Positions 16,230 through 24,510 of a stretch of 64,000 nt of DNA are shown piece by piece (positions within the stretch are counted from its first letter, which is position 1; every line of letters begins with the position of its first letter). The notes beneath the pieces were generated by a model. The model was given only the letters and a program-made list of their open reading frames with translations. It searched no databases and had not been told where the DNA came from. The DNA is from Brevundimonas sp. 357 (GTDB lineage Bacteria; Pseudomonadota; Alphaproteobacteria; Caulobacterales; Caulobacteraceae): assembly GCF_003938605.1 (NCBI RefSeq), contig NZ_RHWX01000014.1, positions 36,510-100,509 on the forward strand. The letters are read 5' to 3'. A program made the position numbers and the translations under genes.

Positions 16230-16706
16230 TTATTTCGGTGCCGCGGCGTTGCCGGCCTGCGATTTCTGGTAGCGCGTGAGCCACGTCTGCATGAGACGGA
16301 TCTCGTTCTGCTGTTCTGTAATGATAGCCTGCGCCAGGTTGCGCATTTCCGGATCGCGGGTGCTGAGCAGGAGTGCTTTCGCCATGTCGATCGCGCCCTG
16401 GTGATGGGGAATCATCATCGTGACGAAATCATGCTCGGGGACACCGTTCATCAGCGCGCGCCTCATGCCGTCGTCCATGACCGCCATGGCGTCGTCCATC
16501 AGGCCTGAAAAAGGCTTGGCGGTGCTGGCTATGAACGGCGCAGGCGCCTTGCCAGCGCCGGCACTATGATGCTGGTGCTCCTCATGCCCCTGGTTTGTCT
16601 GTTGTGCCGAAGCCCGGTGAGACAATGCCAGCGACATCATAAGCACCAGGCAGAGCAAAATGGATGTTGTAATCCTGGCAGGCAGGGGTATGGGATATCC
16701 GGTCAT
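16230..16706 (-). CDS. DUF305 family protein
   Basis: A 158-residue exported protein. A signal/anchor segment (ITTSILLCLVLMMSLALSHRASA) is followed by a His-rich stretch (GHEEHQHHSAG) and the DUF305 core (FVTMMIPHHQGAIDMAKALL...MRNLAQAIITEQQNEI). DUF305 proteins are ferritin-like helical bundles, and some (CopM) bind copper in the periplasm. The start overlaps the anti-sigma stop by four bases, so the genes are coupled. Confidence 0.8.
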   Translation of the reverse strand: MTGYPIPLPARITTSILLCLVLMMSLALSHRASAQQTNQGHEEHQHHSAGAGKAPAPFIASTAKPFSGLMDDAMAVMDDGMRRALMNGVPEHDFVTMMIPHHQGAIDMAKALLLSTRDPEMRNLAQAIITEQQNEIRLMQTWLTRYQKSQAGNAAAPK

Positions 16707-17395
16707 GCGGGCGCCTTCAGCTGTTCGTGGACGGCGCTGGCGATGCGAGCCAGTTCACCTTTGTTGGTACCGGCCGATAGGGCATAGCCGAACTTGCCGT
16801 CTATCCAGTAAAACACGTTGACCGGTCCTTCCTCAGCAAAGCGGAAACCCGTATCTTTGTTGTGCGCCTGCTCCGTGGAGACATACAGTGTCAGGCTTTT
16901 GCTGCCGATCCGCTTTGACAGCCATGTCACGAGCTGTTCCTCCTGGTCCGCACCGATTTCGACCGGGCGTTTTACGTCCGGGCTATAAACCACATGAGCG
17001 ATCGCCGCCTGCCGCGCAAGGTTGGCTACCTGGCGGCCTTCCGCAATACGGTTTGATCTTTGCGCTTGGGTAGAAACGCCTGGCTCATCCATTTGACCGT
17101 GCAGCGTCCACCCGGCGGCGCCACCGGCCACGGCAATGGCCACGCTTGCGGCCCACCGCTGCAGCATCCAGTTTTTAGCCTGAGGTACGCCGGTCAGCCG
17201 CGCCGGCACTGGCTCCGATAACACGGGATTGAATAGCACGCGCAAGGTTTCGGTCTGCAGCCGGTAAGCTAAAACCCGCTCGGTTTCTTCGGGACGTGCG
17301 GCAAGATAAGCCTCGATCTCGGTACGCCGCGATTCCGGAAGATGCCCGTCTATATAAGATTGCAGATCGGCTTCGGTAACAGGTAGTTGAGTCAT
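16703..17395 (-). CDS. Anti-sigma factor (RsbW-unrelated, membrane-anchored ECF type)
   Basis: A 230-residue protein. An N-terminal helical domain (TEADLQSYIDGHLPESRRTEIEAYLAARPE) is typical of anti-sigma factors. One transmembrane segment (WAASVAIAVAGGAAGWTLHG, ~residues 80-100) leads to a periplasmic domain. The start overlaps the stop of the sigma gene (ATGA, 17392-17395). It should hold the sigma factor inactive until a signal from the periplasm. No ZAS His-Cys motif is seen. Confidence 0.75.
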   Translation of the reverse strand: MTQLPVTEADLQSYIDGHLPESRRTEIEAYLAARPEETERVLAYRLQTETLRVLFNPVLSEPVPARLTGVPQAKNWMLQRWAASVAIAVAGGAAGWTLHGQMDEPGVSTQAQRSNRIAEGRQVANLARQAAIAHVVYSPDVKRPVEIGADQEEQLVTWLSKRIGSKSLTLYVSTEQAHNKDTGFRFAEEGPVNVFYWIDGKFGYALSAGTNKGELARIASAVHEQLKAPA

Positions 17396-17898
17396 TTAAC
17401 GACCTTCAAACGAGGTGGGATGGCTTTTCCTTCCATTAGAAGCCGCAGTCGTTCGCGGGCGCGCGAAAGACGCGACATGACTGTGCCCAGGGGTATGCGC
17501 AGGGTGGAAGATATTTCCTCATAGGTCATTTCTTCCAAAGCGACCAGAAGCAGAATTTCGCGCTGCTCGGCCGGCAGCATTGCCAGGGCCGATTGCATAT
17601 CGCGGATTTCCATGTTTTGCATCTGTGGTGCACTGTAAGATGGCACGGGCGTATCCTCATCTAGCTCGACCGTCGCAACCACTTGCTTGCGCAGTTGGTC
17701 CACGTAAAGGTTGTGCATGATGCCGAACATCCACGCCCGCATGTCGCTACCAAGGCGCCAGGACGCGAGCTTGCTCCAGCCACGTTCGAGTGTGTCCTGC
17801 ACCAGGTCGTCAGCTTCGGCGCGGCTCCCCACCAATGCCCGTGCATAGCGGCGCAGGCGGGGAATACAGGCGACGAGCTGAGCGCTGTTCTGTTCCAT
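17392..17898 (-). CDS. ECF-type RNA polymerase sigma factor
   Basis: A 168-residue sigma-70 family protein. Region 2 (RYARALVGSRAEADDLVQDTLERGW...MFGIMHNLYVDQLRK) and region 4 (LPAEQREILLLVALEEMTYEEIS...GTVMSRLSRARERL) are intact, and region 3 is missing as in ECF factors. It is followed by its anti-sigma factor in an overlapping arrangement. It probably drives this operon and perhaps the divergent-looking COG4315 gene upstream, but no promoter consensus can be assigned from sequence alone. Confidence 0.9.
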   Translation of the reverse strand: MEQNSAQLVACIPRLRRYARALVGSRAEADDLVQDTLERGWSKLASWRLGSDMRAWMFGIMHNLYVDQLRKQVVATVELDEDTPVPSYSAPQMQNMEIRDMQSALAMLPAEQREILLLVALEEMTYEEISSTLRIPLGTVMSRLSRARERLRLLMEGKAIPPRLKVVK

Positions 17899-17950
17899 AG
17901 CGCGTTGGTTCAGGATGCCTGTGAAAGATTATCCATTGATGTAGTTCTCG

Positions 17951-18328
17951 TTAATCTTTGACGACGTGCCAGATGTCTTTGAAGTTGTCGCCGGTTCGAT
18001 CGCCTGGCTTTTGGTCCGCTGCATAGAGGTAAAGCGGCTTGCCTTTGTAGGCAAGTTGCTTGCTGCCATCATCCCGGGTAACCACAGAATACGGCGTGGA
18101 TGGCTGTGCGGCACTGGCTGCTACAGGCGGCCACAACGTAGCGCACGGGCCGTTGCATACACTTTTGCCGCTGTCAACGGCATCTTTATCAAAGGTATAG
18201 ACCGTTTTTCCGTTATGGTCGACCAGAATGCCATTGGCCTGTTTAAGTGCGGCATCGGAGGCAACGGCAGATCCTACAGCGAAGGACAGAGTAGCAATAA
18301 TCGACGCTAAAAGATGAACTGCTTTCAT
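17951..18328 (-). CDS. COG4315-type secreted repeat protein
   Basis: A 125-residue exported protein: signal peptide (KAVHLLASIIATLSFAVGSAVA) and two repeats of the type GILVDHNGKTVYTFDKD...CNGPCATLWPPV and YKGKPLYLYAADQKPGD...WHVV. This matches the 'secreted repeat of unknown function' family. ATG 18328 is the start giving a proper signal peptide. It lies upstream of the sigma factor in the same direction (52-base gap), so it may belong to the same regulon. Confidence 0.8.
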   Translation of the reverse strand: MKAVHLLASIIATLSFAVGSAVASDAALKQANGILVDHNGKTVYTFDKDAVDSGKSVCNGPCATLWPPVAASAAQPSTPYSVVTRDDGSKQLAYKGKPLYLYAADQKPGDRTGDNFKDIWHVVKD

Positions 18329-18723
18329 GATGAAGATCCTATAAGAGTAGCGTTTGGGTTGTGCCACCGGCCTTGGGTGTGCAGGTAAGCATAAGGCAAC
18401 CGTCGAACGCTGAAATCGCCTGCCTATACTTGGGTGTACGAGACCAGCACCTGATTTATTCCACGACGCTTGAAATAATTTTGGCGCACACAGTTTTAAG
18501 CCACGTCGCTCGATGGTTGAGTAAGCCGGTGATTTGATTAATAAGTCCAGTCGATCGTAGACTTCAATTGGTGCCATAACCAGCGACGCAAATTTTCTCA
18601 AAAGAAATTAATGGATTCGGTAAAATTGTAGCTAGGCTCGGTGTCCATGACGCATACCGTACCACCACTCAAACCGTTCTTTGTTCGTAATGGTGCGCCT
18701 GGGTGAAACTGCATATGGAGCTA
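18329..18723. other. Non-coding stretch between COG4315 gene and the IS5-type element
   Basis: No convincing gene. It is less GC-rich than the surroundings. TAGCTAGGCTC at 18629-18639 resembles the IS end TAGGCTCAGGAC at 18722, so it may be a footprint of a related insertion. The promoter of the COG4315 gene should lie in the first 100 bases. Confidence 0.4.
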
Positions 18724-18733
18724 GGCTCAGGAC

Positions 18734-19123
18734 TCATAGCCAGAACAGCACGGTAGCGGCGAGGGCTATGGCGGACAGGAAGACGTTCGGGCAGCGATCG
18801 TAGCGGGTTGCGACCCGCCGCCAGTCTTTCAGGCGTCCGAACATGATTTCTATGCGGTTTCGCCGCTTGTAGCGACGCTTGTCGTAACGGATGGGCTCGG
18901 TGCGGGTTTTGCGGCCCGGGATGCACGGCATGATCCCCTTGGCCTGCAAGGCGTCCCGGAACCAGTCGGCGTCGTAGCCTCGGTCTCCCAGCAGCCACTG
19001 GGCGCGGGGCAGGCTGTCGAGGAGGGCGGCGGCGCCAATGTAGTCGCTGACCTGACCCGCTGTCATGAAGAGGCTGATGGGCCTTCCGTTCGCATCGGTC
19101 ACGGCGTGAAGCTTGGTGTTCAT
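18734..19123 (-). CDS. IS5-type transposase, C-terminal frame (orfB)
   Basis: A 129-residue frame with the DDE catalytic part (MNTKLHAVTDANGRPISL...LLGDRGYDADWFRDAL...RRNRIEIMFGRLKDWRR). In the shifted frame the coding continues upstream of ATG 19123 (GDLGRLIGRTKGG), so the natural product is the orfA-orfB fusion made by -1 frameshifting near 19164. Confidence 0.8.
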   Translation of the reverse strand: MNTKLHAVTDANGRPISLFMTAGQVSDYIGAAALLDSLPRAQWLLGDRGYDADWFRDALQAKGIMPCIPGRKTRTEPIRYDKRRYKRRNRIEIMFGRLKDWRRVATRYDRCPNVFLSAIALAATVLFWL

Positions 19124-19143
19124 GCCGCCTTTCGTGCGTCCGA

Positions 19144-19491
19144 TCAGTCGCCCGAGATCCCCTTTTTTACCGCGAGGCTCGAAGCCGTGCGGTGCGCCTT
19201 GAGATAGGTCGCGTCGATCATGACCGTGCGGCGTTCGGCCTGAGCCCCGGACAGGCCCTCCATCATCCGGATGAAGACGCCAGCCTCACTCCATCGCTTC
19301 CAGCGGTTGTAGAGGGTCTTGTGCGGCCCGTAGGCCGCCGGCGCATCTCGCCAGCGCAGGCCGTTGCGGTTGACGAAGATGATCCCGCTCAACACCCGGC
19401 GGTCGTCAACGCGCGGCTTGCCGTGGCTCTTGGGGAAGAAAGGCTCCAGCCGAGCCATCTGCTCGTCCGTTAGCCAATACAGATCGCTCAT
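19144..19491 (-). CDS. IS5-type transposase, N-terminal frame (orfA)
   Basis: A 115-residue frame carrying the DUF4096-type DNA-binding part (LTDEQMARLEPFFP...GLRWRDAPAAYG) and the first Asp (MIDATYLKAHR). On the minus strand, A AAA AAG followed by GGG lies at 19163-19170; a -1 slip there enters the orfB frame, while normal reading ends at SGD-stop. Confidence 0.8.
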   Translation of the reverse strand: MSDLYWLTDEQMARLEPFFPKSHGKPRVDDRRVLSGIIFVNRNGLRWRDAPAAYGPHKTLYNRWKRWSEAGVFIRMMEGLSGAQAERRTVMIDATYLKAHRTASSLAVKKGISGD

Positions 19492-19690
19492 ATCCAGACT
19501 CCTCAGGAGCCTGAATCAGATCGTTCGCCTCACATCAATGGGTCCTGAGCCTAACCCAGCAGGATAATAATGACTCCTTACTGTAGTAGAGCAGCCGTTC
19601 AAAAAATTTAAGCGACTGTCTGCAGTGGGTCGACACCGGTAATCGGATCGTTGCCGCACTGAACAGCGCCCCGTTCCAGGTCGCCTCCAT

Positions 19691-20329
19691 TTATGCGGCT
19701 GAACCGAGGGATAGCAGCTTTACGCCGTCTGGCCGCAGTTCGCCCTTGGGCGACACGTGCCGGTAGAGCGTCTGCCGGGTAATCCCGAGTTCTTCGCAGA
19801 GATCGCCCACCTTGGTTTCCGGTTGCCCCATGCTGGCCATCGCCAGGCGTAGCTTGGCGGCGGTCATCTTGAAGGGGCGCCCCCCTTTCCTGCCGCGAGC
19901 GCGCGCCGAGATAAGTCCAGCGACTGTTCGCTCGGAAATCAACTCACGCTCGAACTCGGCCAGCGCGGCAAAAATACCGAACACAAGCTTGCCGGCGGCA
20001 GTCGTCGTGTCGACCGCCGCACCGTGACCGGTCAGGACCTTCAGGCCCACGCTACGCGCAGTTAGGTCGTGCACGGTGTTGATCAGGTGGCGCAGATCAC
20101 GGCCAAGCCGATCGAGCTTCCACACGATCAGCGTGTCCCCTTCACGAAGCGCCTTCAGGCAAGCAGCCAACCCTGGGCGATCATCGCGCCTGCCCGAGGC
20201 CAGATCCTCGTAAAGGTGCGCAAGGCTCACACCAGCGGCGATGAGCGCATCGCGTTGCAAATTGGTGGACTGGGATCCGTCCGCCTTCGATACCCGCATG
20301 TAGCCGATCAGCACCTTTTCACCCGTCAC
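19691..20329 (-). CDS. tniR: TniR serine resolvase of the Tn402 element
   Basis: A 212-residue serine recombinase: catalytic Ser in YMRVSKADGSQ (near residue 13), then LIVWKLDRLGRDLRHL and EFERELISERTVAGL, and a C-terminal helix-turn-helix (GDLCEELGITRQTLYRH). It resolves the cointegrate made by TniABQ at a res site, expected in the short gap between tniR and tniQ (20330-20375). Full length for the family (about 200-210). Confidence 0.9.
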   Translation of the reverse strand: MTGEKVLIGYMRVSKADGSQSTNLQRDALIAAGVSLAHLYEDLASGRRDDRPGLAACLKALREGDTLIVWKLDRLGRDLRHLINTVHDLTARSVGLKVLTGHGAAVDTTTAAGKLVFGIFAALAEFERELISERTVAGLISARARGRKGGRPFKMTAAKLRLAMASMGQPETKVGDLCEELGITRQTLYRHVSPKGELRPDGVKLLSLGSAA

Positions 20330-20375
20330 GTATACGTTCGATTATGTGACAGTGTGAGCCGGAAAGCTCTATCCG

Positions 20376-21593
20376 TCAAAATTTGTCACTTAACCCGTCA
20401 TTTTTTTTAAGACATGCAAAGGGTGCATCAGGCAGGTAATGTGACAGAAATTCCGGCGGGATGCCTTCCTTCACGAAGGTGGCGCGCAACCGTTCCAAGG
20501 AAGCGGGATCGCGCCGACCATAGGAAGCCAACGCGAACAGCGAGCGTGCCGTCTCGGGGTTGTGTCGCGCTTCAATGATGGCCTCGTCGATGGCCTGGAC
20601 TGCACGCTGCCAGTGATTGATGGGCTCGGGCTTCGGCGCTTTCGTCGGCAGGCCACTGGTGAACCCGGTTTGGGGCTCGGACCAGAATAGCTTTGCCTGC
20701 TCGCCTGGCGGGCTGATGTCCCTCACCTCAATCAAGCTGATTGCCGTTGCCGCCGCCTCCAGCATCTGTAACCGTACTACCGGATTCAGGGTTTCATACG
20801 GTCGCCACAGACTTTGCCCAGCACGCAGCGGATGCCCGCAGCCTTCCCAGACTTGGCGGGGATACCCCGCGCAGGTTCCGCACGCGGAAAGCGGGGTGTT
20901 CAGCTCATCGAGCAGCGTGCGAAGAAGTCGAAACCACAATCCGGCGTGGATGCGTCGGCACGGCAGCTCCACGTGACCGGTTGTCAGTGCCTGCCAGGTA
21001 CGCTGATCCATCGCCGCAATCGCGTCGCTGGCGGTGCGCGGTTCGGCGTCGGCGTTCTCCCAGCCGAGAAACCGCCCAGGCACTCCCCAATAGGATTCCA
21101 GCCAGCAGCCATGCAGCGGGCAGCTCAGCATCAGGGGCAGCTTCCACGCGAGCAGTACGGCTTGGTTATCCGGATCGCTCAGGCAGAGCGGACAGGCACA
21201 GTGTATCGGCTGGCTGGGTAGCCAGGCACGCCACCTCGTGATGGATCGCTTCTTACGGTGGAGTTTTGGCAGCAGTACCGAGAGCTGAAATGCATAGGTT
21301 TCCAATGCGTCTGGAATCTGGTCATCAAGACTATCCAGTAGCCAAGGCACCCAGCCGGCGAAACTCATGCTGCGCAGCCGGTCCGGATCGATCCCGCTCC
21401 GCTGGGAAAGCATCGCCAGCAGCGACAGTGGTGGCGCGGTGTCCAGGTCATCGACCTGGCTGTGGCCAAGATCGTGCTCCAGCAGCTCGGGCAGTTCCAT
21501 GTGATAGCAAAGGGCCACGCGGTTGAGCCATGAGGACAGCGCCTCGCCTTCTTTCGGAGCGGGATGCAGCGGCCAGCGCGGCGCGGGCTTCAC
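20376..21593 (-). CDS. tniQ: TniQ transposition protein
   Basis: A 405-residue protein matching the length of Tn5053/Tn402 TniQ. It begins with GTG at 21593 (VKPAPRWPLHP) inside the last codons of tniB, so the two are coupled. Paired Cys motifs (CACPLCLSDP, CGTCAGYP) suggest zinc binding. TniQ is required, with TniA and TniB, for target selection and cointegrate formation. The C-terminus (PFACLKKNDGLSDKF) is intact. Confidence 0.9.
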   Translation of the reverse strand: MKPAPRWPLHPAPKEGEALSSWLNRVALCYHMELPELLEHDLGHSQVDDLDTAPPLSLLAMLSQRSGIDPDRLRSMSFAGWVPWLLDSLDDQIPDALETYAFQLSVLLPKLHRKKRSITRWRAWLPSQPIHCACPLCLSDPDNQAVLLAWKLPLMLSCPLHGCWLESYWGVPGRFLGWENADAEPRTASDAIAAMDQRTWQALTTGHVELPCRRIHAGLWFRLLRTLLDELNTPLSACGTCAGYPRQVWEGCGHPLRAGQSLWRPYETLNPVVRLQMLEAAATAISLIEVRDISPPGEQAKLFWSEPQTGFTSGLPTKAPKPEPINHWQRAVQAIDEAIIEARHNPETARSLFALASYGRRDPASLERLRATFVKEGIPPEFLSHYLPDAPFACLKKNDGLSDKF

Positions 21594-22498
21594 ATTAGTT
21601 CCCGCTCGAACTGTCGTCGCCGCTCGCTGGGGCCGGTGTAGTCGGCCATGCTGAGCGTGCGATGGTTGATCGCTTCCTCGCCGCTCTCCACGGCGACGAT
21701 GGCCGCCGCCATCAGCAAGTGCGCCAGTTCCCCTATGGTGCCCTCGCTGCGTGTGAGCAGGTAGCGAGCCATGTCCAGCGTGGCAATTGGGGAAGGCCGG
21801 CGCAGCGGGAGCGAAGCGGCGAAGCTGGCCAGCAGTGAGCAGCAATCGTCGTTGGCCTCCCATACCGGCAGCATCATCGGCTCGAAGCGATTTTCCAACT
21901 GGTCATCGGAGCGGATGGCTAGGTAGGCGTCGCGCGTGCCTACCCCAACCAACGGGATGCGCAGTTCGTTGCCGAGGAAGCGCAGCAGGTTGAGGAATTC
22001 CCGGCGGTTGACGCTGTTGCCGGCCAGCACGTTGTGCAGCTCGTCGATCACCAGCATGCGCACGCCGACCTTGCGCAGCAGTGCCAGAGCCAGTTGCTCC
22101 ATTTCCGGCAACCGTGGGCGTGGGCGCAGCGGCGCGCCCATCGCGGCGAGCAGCGCGACGTAGAAGCGGATCACGGACGGCTCGGACGGCATCTGCACGA
22201 CCAACACTGGGATGTGCTCCTGGTCGGCGTCGGCGCTGGCCGGGTGGGTGCGGCGGAACTTCTCGACGATCATCGACTTGCCATTGTTGGTCGGGCCGAC
22301 CAGCAGCAGGTTGGGCATGCGTTGCTTGTTTGGCCACGCATAAAGGGCTTCCAGCCGGTTCAGCGCCTCGACCGCGCGCGGATAGCCGATCCAGCGGTCG
22401 GCGCGAAGGCGCTGGACGCGCTCGTCCGCCGGCAGCCGAGCCAGCCCCTGCGCCGCCGGCAGCAGGTGGGACAGGTCGATGATGGGATATTCGTCCAC
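21590..22498 (-). CDS. tniB: TniB ATP-binding transposition protein
   Basis: A 302-residue AAA ATPase of the TnsC/MuB class. Walker A is GPTNNGKS and Walker B is MLVIDELHNVL, with GVGTRDAY as a sensor-like segment. I use GTG 22498 (DEYPIIDL) because GAGGAG lies about eight bases upstream, giving the usual 302-residue length; a GTG at 22507 is too close to that SD. It follows tniA almost directly. Confidence 0.92.
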   Translation of the reverse strand: MDEYPIIDLSHLLPAAQGLARLPADERVQRLRADRWIGYPRAVEALNRLEALYAWPNKQRMPNLLLVGPTNNGKSMIVEKFRRTHPASADADQEHIPVLVVQMPSEPSVIRFYVALLAAMGAPLRPRPRLPEMEQLALALLRKVGVRMLVIDELHNVLAGNSVNRREFLNLLRFLGNELRIPLVGVGTRDAYLAIRSDDQLENRFEPMMLPVWEANDDCCSLLASFAASLPLRRPSPIATLDMARYLLTRSEGTIGELAHLLMAAAIVAVESGEEAINHRTLSMADYTGPSERRRQFERELM

Positions 22499-22500
22499 GG

Positions 22501-24180
22501 CTACCACTCCTCAATCTGGTCGAACGGTTTGGCGGGTGGCAAGTTGTCTGCCTGCGGGTCGGCAATATCCGTATCCGGCGGAACGGGCTTGTCCGGCCGA
22601 GCTGATGTCTTGAGGTGCTGGCGGCGATCCGCGTCACGCCGCGCCTTGCGTGTGGCCTTCTGCGCGCTGGTCACAATCTCACGCATCTGGCCGATCATGC
22701 GGAACAGCGCCGACTCATCCACCTGTTCGCGCCCTTGCTGCCGCAGTTTCGCCAGCGCCTGCCGTTGTTCCCAGAGGGTGACAGCCGGATGCGACAAGGT
22801 ACGGTAGGGAATTTCCAGGTAATGCTGTCCCTCCGGTTCCAGGACCCAGATACGGCTGATGTCGCGCGGATCGCGCCGGATCAGAAAGGACGGCCAGCGT
22901 TCACGCCGCGCAATCCACGGCTTGAGCGCATCGGCGTAGTAGTGGATGTGGTCGATGACAAAGCCGGTGCGGGTCAGCGTGCGCCGGAGGATCGGCAGAA
23001 AATCGACCAGGAACGAAGTAGCGCGTGTGACGACGGCCGGTACGCCGACACGCGCCACGGCCTCGGCCCAGCGCGCGGCCGGCGGTTGGAGCAGGCCGTT
23101 GTGCACCGAACCGTGGTAGGTGCCGACCGCCAATGTGAGCCAGCGCTCTAGCTCGCGCAGCGTCAGGGCGGCCTTGTTTTCGGAATCGTAGTCGCCGCGC
23201 TGGTCAGGGTTGGAGAAGGTCGTTCCCGGCAGTTCGTCGTGAATCATCTGCATCGCCGTGCCGATGATCCGTTCCACGATGCCGCCATAGTGCGGCTGTC
23301 CCAGCGGGCGATAGTCCAGCCGGATGCCATGCTGCTCGCAACCCCGGCGCAGGGCCTCGCTCTTGAACTCGGCCGCGTTGTCTAGGTAGAGCAGCAAGGG
23401 CTTGCCGCTCATCTGCCAATCCATTTCCACGTTCAGTCCTTCCAGCCAAGGGCGCTTGTCGCAGGCGACATGCACGAGGCACAGGCCAACCGAAACGGCA
23501 GACGGCGCTTCCAGCGTGACGACCATGCCGAGCACGCAGCGGGTGAACACGTCGATGGCGAGGGTCAGGTACGGGCGGCCAATAGGTTGCCGGTCGCGGT
23601 CATCGACCACGATCAGGTCGATGACCGTATGGTCTATCTGCACCTGCTCCAGCGGCGCGGTCACGGCAGGAGGCTCGCCGCCCACACCTTGTAGGTCACG
23701 AGCGGCATCCTGGCCTTCCCGCCGGCGGATGACCTTGCGCGGGTCAAGGCTAGCGATCCGTAAGGCCACGGTATTGCGCGCCGGCACTCGCAGTTTTTGA
23801 GCCTTGCACACCTGAGTGACTTCGCGGTGAAAGGCCGCTAGGCTGCGCTTCTGCTTGGTCAGGAACCGCTTTTGCAGTAGCTCGTGGATGACGCGCTCGA
23901 CCGGTTCCGGCAAGCGCCCCTTACCTTTACCTCCACCGGACTGGCCGGGCACCAGATCCGTCACGAGGCCGCTGCCTTGCCGGGCACGCCGGATCAGAAC
24001 GTATACCTGGCGCCGAGACAAGCCCAGCGCCTGAGCCGCCATATCGGCCGCTTCGTGCCCGACCGTCTCCGACTGCGCCAACGGACTGATGATCTCCGCA
24101 CGACGGCGCGCACGCTCCCAAGCCTCATCAGGCAGAGTGGCCACGCCTTGTTCTGGAATCCGTGGGGTGTCCGTCGCCAT
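22501..24180 (-). CDS. tniA: TniA transposase (DDE, Mu/Tn7-like)
   Basis: A 559-residue rve-type transposase. An N-terminal helix-turn-helix (GHEAADMAAQALGLSRRQVY) precedes the catalytic core with Asp in VQIDHTVIDL, Asp in LLYLDNAAEF and Glu in GGIVERIIGTAM. A C-terminal Mu-type domain follows. Length and sequence style are those of intact Tn402/Tn5053 TniA. It starts about 117 bases from the right end; with all four tni genes intact, the element may still be active. Confidence 0.93.
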   Translation of the reverse strand: MATDTPRIPEQGVATLPDEAWERARRRAEIISPLAQSETVGHEAADMAAQALGLSRRQVYVLIRRARQGSGLVTDLVPGQSGGGKGKGRLPEPVERVIHELLQKRFLTKQKRSLAAFHREVTQVCKAQKLRVPARNTVALRIASLDPRKVIRRREGQDAARDLQGVGGEPPAVTAPLEQVQIDHTVIDLIVVDDRDRQPIGRPYLTLAIDVFTRCVLGMVVTLEAPSAVSVGLCLVHVACDKRPWLEGLNVEMDWQMSGKPLLLYLDNAAEFKSEALRRGCEQHGIRLDYRPLGQPHYGGIVERIIGTAMQMIHDELPGTTFSNPDQRGDYDSENKAALTLRELERWLTLAVGTYHGSVHNGLLQPPAARWAEAVARVGVPAVVTRATSFLVDFLPILRRTLTRTGFVIDHIHYYADALKPWIARRERWPSFLIRRDPRDISRIWVLEPEGQHYLEIPYRTLSHPAVTLWEQRQALAKLRQQGREQVDESALFRMIGQMREIVTSAQKATRKARRDADRRQHLKTSARPDKPVPPDTDIADPQADNLPPAKPFDQIEEW

Positions 24181-24296
24181 GCTCACCTCGCTTTGGTGCA
24201 CACGAGTATTGAGCATAGTCGAGATTGGTGCAGATCACTTCTGATATTGAACTGTCAGGAGCTGGCTGCACAACAGCCATTACGCCCAATCAACTG

Positions 24297-24321
24297 GTGC
24301 AGTTGTCTTCTGAAAATGACA
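24297..24321 (-). repeat. IRt, right 25-bp inverted repeat of the Tn402 element
   Basis: Inner edge GTGCAGTTGTCTTC and outer end TGACA at 24321, followed by the TTTTT duplication. Additional related motifs further in (near 24232 and 24266) are probably TniA-binding repeats. Confidence 0.9.
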
Positions 24322-24510
24322 TTTTTGCCCGGCATGGATCTGAGCCGTTACAGCTTTATGTTCTGGTCAACGGTACATGGTGCGGTAAGCCTCACCCTTC
24401 AGAACCGGGAAATGGATCAGCCCGCCAAATGGGACGCGACACGAGAGGCCGTCGATACGTTGATGGAAATCATCGCCGCGACGCGCAATGGCACGCGCGG
24501 CGCCTCATGA
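24322..24510 (+). pseudogene. TetR-family regulator, C-terminal fragment (right of Tn402)
   Basis: Continues the frame broken at 13963: FLPGMDLSRYSFMFWSTVHGAVSLTL, ending RNGTRGAS-stop. It is the end of a TetR ligand-binding domain. The stop overlaps the convergent DUF2274 gene by a few bases. No intact promoter or DNA-binding part remains, so the gene is dead. Confidence 0.75.

Larger units (their letters stand above)
18724..19551 (-). mobile_element. IS5-family (IS427-like) insertion sequence
   Basis: An 828-bp element bounded by GGCTCAGGAC (18724-18733) and its complement GTCCTGAGCC (19542-19551); outside lie CTA and TAA, fitting the small T(N)A target of this group. It holds two overlapping transposase frames joined by a slippery A6G sequence. 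It is inserted between the Tn402 cargo and tniR. Confidence 0.8.
13964..24321. mobile_element. Complete Tn402/Tn5053-family transposon with ECF/YVTN cargo
   Basis: A 10,358-bp element. The left end 13964-13988 (TGTCGTTTTCAGAAGACGGC...) and the inverse of 24297-24321 (TGTCATTTTCAGAAGACAAC...) match at 22 of 25 positions. Both ends are flanked by TTTTT (13959-13963 and 24322-24326), the 5-bp duplication expected of this family, and the split TetR frame is restored when the element and one TTTTT are removed. The right half holds tniR, tniQ, tniB, tniA; the left half holds a sigma/anti-sigma operon, a beta-propeller gene, cytochrome c and an IS5-type element. The first ~100 bp equal the integrase-proximal end of class 1 integrons. 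Confidence 0.92.
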
